This document shows, piece by piece, positions 12,350-64,000 of a stretch of 64,000 bases of DNA (position 1 is the first letter of the stretch; each line of letters begins with the position of its first letter). The stretch spans positions 3,246,110 to 3,310,109 of the forward strand of contig NC_021680.1 of the NCBI RefSeq assembly GCF_000247815.1. Direction: 5' to 3'. A model generated the notes under the pieces. The model was not told the origin of the DNA. It searched no databases and worked only from the letters and a program-made list of their open reading frames with translations. Source of the stretch: Ficedula albicollis (lineage: Eukaryota > Chordata > Aves > Passeriformes > Muscicapidae). Made by a program: the position numbers and the translations under genes.

Positions 12350-13168
12350 TTTTTTTTTTTTTTCTGGCCCTGGCTTCCTTCCAGAACTTCAAAACTCCTG
12401 CTTCAATTAAAAATTCACAATTTATGAAAGTTTCTTAACCATCTGCATGAAACTGGAAAATCAGAAATCTGTCTTGGAAAACATTTGCCTAATTCTTGGT
12501 GTCAAAGAAGTCAGAAGAGACTTGTAAGGACATTGTCAGGCTAAGAAGAAATACATACCCTGCTCTAAAAGTGACCCACAGAGAAATCTGGGGTGTTAGG
12601 TTTTCAGAAACTAATAGATTTTTAGTCGTAGTATCTACAACTCTAGTGTAGGTAATCTAGTGAAACATCTACATTGTAATTTGTGCCTGAGGATTGTCAG
12701 TACATGGCCAGAAGAGCTGTGTTGGGTTGGTGCATTGGCTTTGTCCAGTGCTGCTAAAAGTTTTTTTTTTTTTTTTCTGGCCCTGGCTTCCTTCCAGAAC
12801 TTCAAAACTCCTGCTTCAATTAAAAATTCACAATTTATGAAAGTTTCTTAACCATCTGCATGAAACTGGAAAATCAGAAATCTGTCTTGGAAAACATTTG
12901 CCTAATTCTTGGTGTCAAAGAAGTCAGAAGAGACTTGTAAGGACATTGTCAGGCTAAGAAGAAATACATACCCTGCTCTAAAAGTGACCCACAGAGAAAT
13001 CTGGGGTGTTAGGTTTTCAGAAACTAATAGATTTTTAGTCGTAGTATCTACAACTCTAGTGTAGGTAATCTAGTGAAACATCTAAATTGTAATTTGTGCC
13101 TGAGGATTGTCAGTACATGGCCAGAAGAGCTGTGTTGGGTTGGTGCATTGGCTTTGTCCAGTGCTGCT
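12350..13168. repeat. Tandem duplication, period 413 bp, each copy headed by a T run
   Basis: The segment from the T tract and CTGGCCCTGGCTTCCTTCC to TTTGTCCAGTGCTGCT occurs at about 12350-12755 and 12761-13168. A clear difference is ACATCTACATTG against ACATCTAAATTG. The copies are nearly identical. Confidence 0.92.
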
Positions 13169-15678
13169 TCTGACTTTGGGGGCACACTCACTGTCAGTCT
13201 CTTCACTGGAATGCCATGACAAATCCTTTCTGGCAATGAAACTCAGGGCTGACACTTGAAGGAATATTCTAATACAGATAGTTGCTCCTCATTTGCACAG
13301 CTACACTTGAGCTGTGGTTGTGGTGTTAAGTTTCTCTCCACTGGTCTGGTTTGTGTAGAAGGAATGCGAAAATGAGCTGGACACTTGCAGTACCAGTGAA
13401 GGCTGTGCTGTATTCACCTGATCACTGTATTCCACTGTGGTGTTCTCATCCTACAGTCAGGAGTTTTTTTTGGCCTCTGGAAGCTTTTTATTCGTGTGTC
13501 AGTGAGAAATAAGGTTTGTTTTGCATTCCTGCCTTGCTGTGCCTAACCCAAACTAGGAATTGCTCTGGAAAGAGCTGGACAAGTCTGATGGTCGTTACTG
13601 TTGGAATCTGCAAGCAGACCTGTGGAGAACTATTTCATTAAGCATGATTCCACGTCACCTCCATCAGCAGTGGGTAGTTCTCTGGGACAAATGCAGCCTT
13701 ACAAAAAACTCTGCTGGAGTGATCTGGTGTGCCTCTGCCTGGCTCACTCTGGACCATTGCAGTAGAGAGGCGTGCTGAACCCAGGGTGCATTGGTCTAGT
13801 GGCACATCCAGGGTTTCTGATCCCTGTCATTTTGTGGTGCCTGTGTAATCAGGTTCACAACTTCAACCTTGAAGTCCCTTCTCTTTAGTATTTGATTGTA
13901 TGCAAATTCCATCACTCTGTTAGCCCAAAGAACTATTCCTCATGTTGCAAAAAGTTTGAAAAAAATGTCCAAAGTAAAATTTCTAAACCCAGGCACCAAA
14001 TTAAAATCACTTCTATCTTTTGAACCAGTTATCAATTTTTATTTTTTTTTTGGCTAAAGACTTAAGCCTTAAGGCTGAGTCTGGACATGATGTATTGCAC
14101 TTCCTCAAGGTACTTAACTACCAAAGTAGGATTTCTGTAGGTGTCTTGCTTGCTTAAAAGTGCTGCTGCTTGACATGGCAGATGTTGGGTTTTCAGTTCA
14201 GAATAGTAGAAGAGCTTTTGTTAAAACTCTCTGGTGGTACTTTTTCATTCATTTTTCATTCTCTAACCTCTGGAAATTCAAAGAATCACCAAACACAAAA
14301 TTCAGGGAGTTTCTTAATTTTACCTTGTTTGATGCTCCACTTTAAAAATCGATATTTTTAAAAATCAATTTCTATTTTAATTGTAAGTTATCATTAAAAT
14401 ACAAGTAACAGTATTTAATTATAAAGCTAAAGCAGGCAGAGGTAACACATCTTCTGCATGTGCACTAATTGAGAACTGAATAAAATTTTTAAGGAAGACC
14501 ATCCTAATTTAAGCATTTTGTTTTAAGAAGAACTATGTTTATGCTTGAGTGCATCTCTAAATTATCTGCTTAGCTCTGTGTAAAAGGCAGAAGTGAATAT
14601 AAGAGGTGTCTTGATGAACAGCTTCTCTTATCCAGTAGAAAGCTGGAGACCAAAATTGGGCCATTGGTGTAAAACATGGAAGAAAGAGACAACCATTGAA
14701 AGCATTGAATTCCTGGATAACTGCATTGTTCTAGGGAATATTTAGATGGTATTTGTCTGGATGCTGAACAGCTTTATTTGATGGTTTGCATATAAACATG
14801 CAAAAAAAATTGACTAAATGAAATGAAAACTTCTTTGTTTTCCCCCAGAGTTATTAAATAGCTGCACTGCCATCATTCAGCCGGGGAGGGGATGGGACCA
14901 GAATCTCTCAGTTACCTGAGGTCACCTAAAAAGGAGAATTTAGCAGTAGAAATACCAGAAATTATCTTACAGCTGAAAGAAAGCAGCTGTGTGACACATG
15001 AAAGTATTCAGAGCATTTTTGACAGTTTTATTGCCAGTGTGAGTTTAACCTGTCTGTGGCTTTTTAATCCCTTGTTGTGTGGACACATTTAAGTCATGCT
15101 GATTCTGATTGATCCTGCTGATCAAGCTTCTTCTGGCAGGGCTGTTCCACAGAAATGTGGTTTCTGTGAAATACTCATGCACCTACAGTTAAATGTATAT
15201 TAAAATCTGTGGATAGAGACAAATTTGAGGTTTGCTGTATTTGGATCTGTGGGATTTTAAATTATTTTTTCTTTTGTTCTCAAGGAAAAAAGAAAGAACT
15301 GACAGATTTTTTTTTTTCCTGCAATATGTGTCCTAAAAGTTTGGTTAGTGCCATGTTAGTCTTAAAATGCTCCTAACAAAAATTCCCTGAGCTGTTGTGG
15401 TTTGTTGCTGGTTTTCCTGTTGGAAAGCCAGGATTTAGGTGATTAGTATTTCTCCAAAAAAAAAATGAGTTCAACAAGCTGCCTTGCAGGCTTTCTAAGG
15501 CAGATTTGCTTGCTCCATAGATTGCTGGTTCAAAGTAATATATGCTTTGTGGTGAATTTAGTTTCTGAGTAGACTTTTTTTGGTGGGTGGCTAATTTGGG
15601 TTGTTTTTCCTTGCTTAGCTTAGCAGCTCTGTTTAGGCTGTTGGATGTCTGTTAGAACTGATGCAGACATATTTGTGG

Positions 15679-16357
15679 ATGCTCGTTTCTGGCATCCACA
15701 AACTCCATTTTTATAGATGCATCTGTGGGATAGTGGCCTAAAATGGCTGTCTTGTGTCATGGTGTGTTTTCCACCTGACATACTCATACTGGAAAGACTA
15801 TCTTAGGCTTGAAAGAGGAGTTACTTGAAAAATGTCTTGGTTCTGAAGAGCCAAACTGATTTTGATTTTTTTCCATTTGGTGGCTATTAACTCCTCTGTA
15901 GATTGTGCCCATCCTGCAGTTCTCCCACTGAGCTGATGGGTACTGAAGAGATGTGATTAAAGGTTTTTCTTGTCCTTCTTGGCTGCCAATCTCCATGGAT
16001 TTTATAGAGTCCATGCAAACATGCTCGTTTCTGGCATCCACAAACTCCATTTTTATAGATGCATCTGTGGGATAGTGGCCTAAAATGGCTGTCTTGTGTC
16101 ATGGTGTGTTTTCCACCTGACATACTCATACTGGAAAGACTATCTTAGGCTTGAAAGAGGAGTTACTTGAAAAATGTCTTGGTTCTGAAGAGCCAAACTG
16201 ATTTTGATTTTTTTCCATTTGGTGGCTATTAACTCCTCTGTAGATTGTGCCCATCCTGCAGTTCTCCCACTGAGCTGATGGGTACTGAAGAGATGTGATT
16301 AAAGGTTTTTCTTGTCCTTCTTGGCTGCCAATCTCCATGGATTTTATAGAGTCCATG
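15679..16357. repeat. Tandem duplication, period 342 bp
   Basis: The copies 15679-16015 and 16021-16357 both run from ATGCTCGTTTCTGGCATCC to TTTTATAGAGTCCATG. They appear identical over about 337 bp, joined by CAAAC. Confidence 0.93.
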
Positions 16358-19300
16358 TGCTTTCTACCCTCTTTCAAGCTGTGCTGGAAACCAGTGAGCC
16401 CAAAGTCTAGAGATGGAGAAGTGTATTAGTGAGACTTTCTAAGGAAATAAAACCCTGTGTAGGTCTTGTTCATGGATGGATTGTACTCAGATCTACCCAA
16501 GAACTCGTTAAAGATTTGAAGAACTTCTCTTCTTGTAGGTCATAGAGCCATGATGGAGGTACATGAAAAAAAAGCTTGGAGTCCCCAAAGTTTTCCTGCA
16601 ATTTTCAGCCTACTTGGCAGCAATCTGCTTGAGAATGAACCTTGCTGCGAGTGGCTCTTGGAGGGAAGGGAAATCCTGAATTGAGAGGCTTTATTAGATA
16701 CTTAGATTTGGCAGAAACCTCTTGGCTACCCAGGTGTTACCAGAGGTTCTCCAAGCTTGTTCTTGAGTCATATTAAGCTGATTGTGCTGAAGTTTTTAAG
16801 AGTTCTTAACAGTGGGATAAATGGCTGAAACTTGTTTTGTTGTTTTGTAAATAAAAATTGGGCTAAAAGTGTTGGTCCCAGAGTTGAAAGGCCATCAAGA
16901 AGAGATTGTTGGTGTGTATTGTTTATTGACATCCATGTCAGAGAAGTGAAGTCAGGCTGTTTAATTTTAATTCCATTTTTTATTTATGTGCAGCATTCTC
17001 TGTACAAAACCATGTCCAAGCCCCATGTATTCAGTAATTGCACAGTATTTTGGAGTGTCCTTTTAAAATAATAGGATTCCTTGAGAATGGGCTACTGAAA
17101 ACGTGAAAAAGGCTTTCTTGGACTCCAAGTACTTTGACTCCAGTATCCTCTCTTTCTTTGTTTAAAATTGGCATTATCTTTCTGTAGTTGATCTAAATTG
17201 GTCTTTTTTCTGAAGATCACACAGTTGTTTTTCAAAAATTAGTGTCTAGCTGGAGATTATGCTTAGGGTTTGCAGTAGTGGGCAGTTTCTTCAGTTCTAG
17301 AATCTAAATATGCTAGACTTACAGCTGAAATGAAAACTTCGTTTGAAATTTTTAATGCCACATTTTTGTGTTCAGTGAAATTTATTTTTTCTTTTTAATT
17401 ACCAACACTGATTTGGGAGCATTTGCCCCTAAAACCTTTGGAATACATGGTAAAAAAGTTTAATTTCTTTTTTTCAGTAGTTGTATTTGGTTCCAGAATT
17501 TACCAGAACCACATTGTTCAGTGTCCCAGAAACAAAGCTATTCTTAGAAAAGTGAAGCTATGGCTGGATGCAAATAACAGATTTGTATGTGATGGTTTTT
17601 ACCCTTTAACTGCTTTCAGTGTGCTTAAAATAGCATAGTATGAAAATTGTTTCTGGATTGGTTTCTTGGTTTCTGTTTTGAGAGAGGTGCTAATGTGTCC
17701 CAGTTAGGAATAAACTTCCATGTAGTATTTTTTGTGGTGTTTCCCACTTCACAGATGGGCATTTGAGGCACTGAGAGTTCACATCTTCAGCTGGTTTGAG
17801 TCTTGAATGCTGCTCTTTGCCTTAAGTCATTCCTGTGCATCTTCCTCCAAATTTGGCCAAAACACAGCCCTTGGAGTAGAGGTGACAGGGACTAGATATC
17901 CTTGCTGTGTTGAATAGGAATTGTGAGAATTATTCCAGTATTCTTAATGGTTTAAAACTTCAAAATCCAAAGTCCTCTACAGGTTACTTGTTCTGATTGA
18001 GTGCTTGTAGGATAAAGAGGTGTGGAGTGGGGGGGTTAAGATAAAAGGTATTAAACTGTATTAAAGCTAACTGTAATACTGCTGAAGAAGTCTCTTGACA
18101 TGTTACACTAAAAATCAGACCTTTTTTTGTCTAGCTAGGGGTTTAAAAATGCAGTGTATAAAATAATGCATGGAGAGAGTTTGTCATCTGGACTGAAAAG
18201 GATTTAGGAGTTAAATTGTTAAATGTTTTATACTTCTTACCAGTCAGTCCTCAAAAGGGACCTCAAAATACATAATATTTTTACCTTGTTGAAGTAAAAC
18301 TTTTTTTCTGAAGCAGAGGTGGCATCTTTTTGAGGCTGCAGTTGGCCCCAATGGAACACTGTGCAAAGTTTGCTGGCATAATAAATTTTATCATTAAATT
18401 CTAAACAAATCATAGAGGTAAGTTCTGAAATGATCAGGAGAGCTGGGAATTTAGTGGGAAAACCCTGTGTAATCGATTTGTGTGGGGTTTTGTTTGCTGG
18501 GGTTTTACAATTAAAAGCATGTTTTTTGCAGTCTGGAATCCATTGCATTCAGTTTTTTCTTTTACCAGCTCTAAATGTCTCAGAGGGTACAAGTAAATGT
18601 TCCTTAACAGAGACCAGGATATTTAGAATTTGTGGCAGCTACTTTGTGTGCTATTTTCTGTACACAAGCTTCTGAGTTCCTTGCAGGATCTAAATAAATC
18701 AACCAGTTGGGAGTCTGAAAAATAGTCTGGTACAGAAATTAGTAATAATTTTTATCCTACAATCTTCAAGCCACAATGAATTTCAGTTAACTTAGTTAAT
18801 GATATTGCAGAGCAGCTGGAAGGTAAATTTTTGCTCCAGAATTTTGGGAGCATTGTGCTCTCTGCAATTGTGAATAATATAACTGTAATCATTCAGAATG
18901 AACAGCTGACTTGCTTAAATTTCTTAATGGTGCAGTGAACCCTGCCAAGTGCCATTATGGCTTGTGCTGTTCCTGTCCTTCTGTTGGCTGTCACGGTGCT
19001 TACTTAGCTTGGAAAGTGCTTCTGACATCTTGTGTGTGTTTTCAGAGGTGCACACAGCCTAAACCTAGTCCACAGCAGCACTTCACTTGTAGGAATTTGA
19101 CTGATAATAACAAAATTTGGAAATGTTGGGCTGCTTGGGAATCACCTGGGGAGGAAAGTGCTCACCATTGTGTTGTATGCACAGGTTAAATGTGTCTCAT
19201 GTTGAAACATTTCAGAGGTGCTCAGGTGTAGGAATGAATGTAGCATACACAACTGAAGTTTGGACGAAAAGGCAGGGGTCTTGGAGCTGGATAGTTTCAC

Positions 19301-20086
19301 ATGGCTCAAAATCCTGCAGCTGTCTCTTCATACCTGTTGTCAGATGGCACTGAGTGCTTGTTTAATGTGTGACTCGGCAGGATGTTTGTTGAAGGCCACA
19401 TGGGCTCTTCAGAGGGAGGATTTGTCATCCCTGGCTTGAATACCTGGTCTAAAGTCTAATTTTGCAAGAATACCTTCTTTGGCAAGAAGTATCAGATCTA
19501 AATGTACTTAAATACGTGTATATTGTTGAATATATTGACCTGCCTAACTGAAATTATTTTGTCCAAGTCAGATCACTGAGGAATGTGCATTTTTAATAAT
19601 TGTAAAACATTCAGTTTCTTTTTCTATGTAGTATAAGTTGGGAAAAACTTGTCAAACAGTGTGAATTTTAATATTATAAAAGGCATAGAGCTCAGCTGTA
19701 ATGAGCAGACTAATTTTTGTAAATTTAACTAAGAAGGTGTATTTGGGGAATGTGTTCACTCTCCTCTGTTCTTGAAGCTGTCAAACGTTCTAGAAACAAC
19801 AGTTGTCATAATTAAGGTCTGCCCAAGTCTGAAATCTGCCTTGCTCTGTAAAGAAGAGCGGTATGATTAAGATTTTCAGTGTTTCATCTCTACCAGAGGT
19901 GCAGGCTTTGGAAGATATGACAAAAGATTACCTTAAAACACCCTCAAACTGTTTTCTGCTCTGTATCTCTTGGAGCATTGCTGCTGTTGAGAATTTTGGG
20001 GGTGAAAAATTACCCAAGTCGTCTTTTTTATTTGTTTTGTTTGCCAGTTTCTAGATTATTCACCATTGTGAAGCTATTTCTTTTTT

Positions 20087-20975
20087 ACAGACTCGTTGTG
20101 GGATGAGTCTTGGGCCAAAAATTAAAACTCTGGCTGAGTTGTTTGCACCTGAAAGAATGTGTGAGCCTAGTGATTGTAGTGTATGACTTGATACAGCTAC
20201 AGGCTCACCCGAAAGCTGGTTTGCCACCCTGTGCTCCTGGCAATTACTTCTCTGGTTCTCCAGGATGATTGTGATGGACTCTATCATAAACACATGATCT
20301 AGACTCCAGCCACAGACTTGGCTGCTAGGCTGTCCCTCATCCATCCAAAAAAACTACACTGAGGCCACAAGGTTTCACTGGAAGCCAAAGCTCACTACTC
20401 AAATATCTTTACAGGGAAAAACGCGCCCAGTCTAATACATTAATTTAGGCAGGCTTGTCTTTGGAGTTATCAGCTGAGTAGATTTCAAGCAACCATTCAC
20501 TCTCCGGGCTGCCCCAGTACTTACTTGCAATTCAACATGTCAAGCTTTGCCCATCAGTATTATTCATGACCAGACTCCTGCTTTCAGCCTGTCTGGAGAC
20601 CTCAATCCAGGCAGACTTGTTCATCAGGCTGAGTCTAGATCTGACATGAGGCTCTGCACTGGCTTTTTCTTCTATAAGGAGACTCACTTTACCATAAGGT
20701 GTTCAGTACAGTGTCTGTGAAAGAACGTGGCAGACTCTTTCCCTTCCACTCTTCTGTTCCTCTCCATTCTCAGCCTCATATTTATGGTAAAGAATCCACC
20801 ACAATCATCTTGGAGCATCAGAGAAGATACTGGGCAGTAACTGCCAGGAGCACAGGGTGGCAAACCAGCTTTAACTGTATCAAGTCATACACTACAATCA
20901 CTATGCTCACGGGTCCTTTCAAGTGTAAAATTTAAATTTTATTTCATAAAATTTAAATTTCTAGCCCGAGTCTGT
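20087..20975. repeat. Foldback (inverted repeat) structure, arms nearly 200 bp
   Basis: The left arm 20087-20283 is roughly the reverse complement of the right arm 20790-20975. Both share ACAGACTCG at the outer ends, TAGTGATTGTAGTGTATGAC and GCCAGGAGCACAGGGTGGC. The arms are diverged, with indels. The spacer is about 506 bp. This could be a non-autonomous DNA transposon or two opposed fragments of one interspersed repeat. I cannot assign a family. Confidence 0.8.
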
Positions 20976-21259
20976 TTTGCTTGGTAGACGGGGTTCGCCC
21001 TGCTCCCATCCCACATTTCATAGTTTTGGATGACACATAGAATAACTGTTGGTGTAACACTTGCTGTTGAAATAGCCAAATGCTTACTAATCTGGGAGTT
21101 GCTGTCTTGTTCTAAGGGGAGGATATATTTCTTGGCCATGTATGTGGCCCCATACAAGGCTGGAGATTGTCCCCTTTGCAGCAGTCTGCATGGATTGCAA
21201 TAGAAAAGCTGCTGGTCCAAGTTATGCTGAAGCTGAACCATCCCAAGGTTATTTACCAT
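20976..21259 (-). other. Unclassified stretch next to the foldback, open on the minus strand
   Basis: A 106-codon open stretch on the minus strand (20939-21259) runs into the right foldback arm. It shows no motif that I recognise. It may belong to the same old element as the inverted repeat, or be chance. Confidence 0.25.
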
Positions 21260-22459
21260 CTTAATCTCTTTTCAGTCATGGCTTTTAAATTGAGGTAGAA
21301 GGCTGAGGAGGATGGAAATGTTACCATACCTATACAAATGAAATTTCTGCGGTCTTTTGACACTGCTGAATGTCTGTCATGCTTTGTTCTTTAGGCTGCT
21401 TGTCCTTGCAGACTCTTCTTAATCCAGACATCCTGAATGTCAGTCAAGTTCCCTTTGAAGATTTGCAGCTCTTGAGTTTGACATGGGAGTTTGATCACTG
21501 AAGGGTTTGAGCAGCAAGTCTTGCTTCTTGCTGCCTGCTTTTAGAATGAAACACAAGTCTTTCAGCATATATCACTCTTCTGGAATTCATATAGAAATAG
21601 ATAAAAAAATTGTTGTTGTGAAGAGAGTAGCAGAATTTTTGACTGTTAACAGAAATCAACTTGTATAATAATGTTCTGTTTGAGTGAATGCTCACTTGTA
21701 TTCCTGCCTGGTGATGAGCAGCAATTCTGCAAGTTCCTTCCAAGAACTTCTGAAGACGTATCACAGTTAATTGCTGGGTTCTTCTTCTCAAGGCCTGTTA
21801 TTCTGGGGGAAGGAGGGAGGAGAGAAATGACCTGCTGCACCAGCCCTGTAATTTACTGCTGCAGGAAGAGTAGTGTAACTCCTGGTTTAAGGAGTTCTCG
21901 CTCTCCCCATCTGAGCATACTGTGTTCTGGTTTTGACAAACAAAAAATTCTTACTCTCTGTATTTAGTCTCTGTCTGGTGTCTTTCATGATGGTTTTAAT
22001 TGGGGAAAAAAGAAGCAAATTCCAGAAATGCTGTACTGCAGTAGCTGTTAATTGTGTCTCAGTACTTGGCTTCGGGAGTGGGTGAGGTCATTGAGCTTCC
22101 TCAGTGGGGAAAGAGCTGCTGGTGGAAATTCTGTGTATTTGTGAAGTTTGGGATTGGGTTTTTATTATTTATTTTTCTAGTGAAATCATGGATGGTATTT
22201 ACCACTTTAACAGTGTTTGATGTTAATTAAATGCTGACTTTCCTGATTTTGTGACATTCGTATTGAAGAGATAGAAACATTTCAAAATTCCTGGTGTTAC
22301 ATAAGGATGAGGTTTCTGGAGTTAATGCATTCCTTGGCATCCTGCAGAATGCTTAAATGAAACAGTGCTAATGGTGTTAAATATGCTGTCCACTGTGAAC
22401 TCTGACTTAAGAGTTGGCTCCTGTTCAAATTGTTTTACTTTTGTTATTTTTCTTTACAG

Positions 22460-64000
<41,541 letters not shown>

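Larger units (their letters stand above)
6421..22459 (+). other. PRRC2C: PRRC2C first intron (about 16 kb)
   Basis: No coding exon is recognised. The intron holds local duplications at 10721-10816, 12350-13168 and 15679-16357, and a foldback structure at 20087-20975. Its exact 5' end is unknown. All reading frames here are short and show no family resemblance that I can recognise. Confidence 0.7.

Noticed and set aside
20939..21259. 106-codon minus-strand frame beside the foldback considered as a retroelement gene remnant
   Set aside because: No reverse transcriptase, integrase or gag motif is visible. It is kept only as an unclassified stretch.

Overview
The window is vertebrate nuclear DNA and most likely avian. 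It has intron-rich genes with canonical GT-AG junctions, two fragments of the CR1 LINE family typical of birds, compact introns, and the linked gene pair FMO4 then PRRC2C on the same strand, an order also found on human chromosome 1q. The species cannot be named from the sequence. A passerine or other neoavian is a guess.

Positions 1-468 are pure C. Positions 1007-4129 hold the last five exons of a flavin-containing monooxygenase, best matched to FMO4, with a poly(A) signal at 4438-4443. Only about 0.7 kb separates this gene from the PRRC2C promoter region. That spacer carries a GC-rich minisatellite with an 11-bp period (4728-5025), then a CpG-rich stretch with a perfect GTCACGTGAC palindrome, then 1,012 C's (5134-6145).

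PRRC2C (BAT2-like, proline-rich coiled-coil 2C) fills the rest. A roughly 16-kb first intron precedes the start codon at 22513. Twenty-four coding exons can be placed up to the window end, where the last one is cut. All intron phases agree from exon to exon, so the model is well supported. One break exists: the giant exon 40420-43796 contains 1,074 consecutive C's, and the reading frames on its two sides differ. A fourth long C run (1,008 bp) lies in the intron at 45664-46671, and a 70-bp run lies at 34693-34762. These runs are most simply read as assembly artefacts.

The introns carry many local direct duplications, about seventeen between 3.2 and 62.3 kb, with periods from 26 to 1,028 bp. 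One duplicates a splice donor. A foldback structure with arms of nearly 200 bp lies at 20087-20975. FMO4 is an ER-membrane oxygenase and PRRC2C a cytoplasmic RNA-associated protein. They are neighbours by ancestral synteny and there is no sign of joint function. No viral gene, CRISPR array, tRNA, rRNA or bacterial-type system was recognised.
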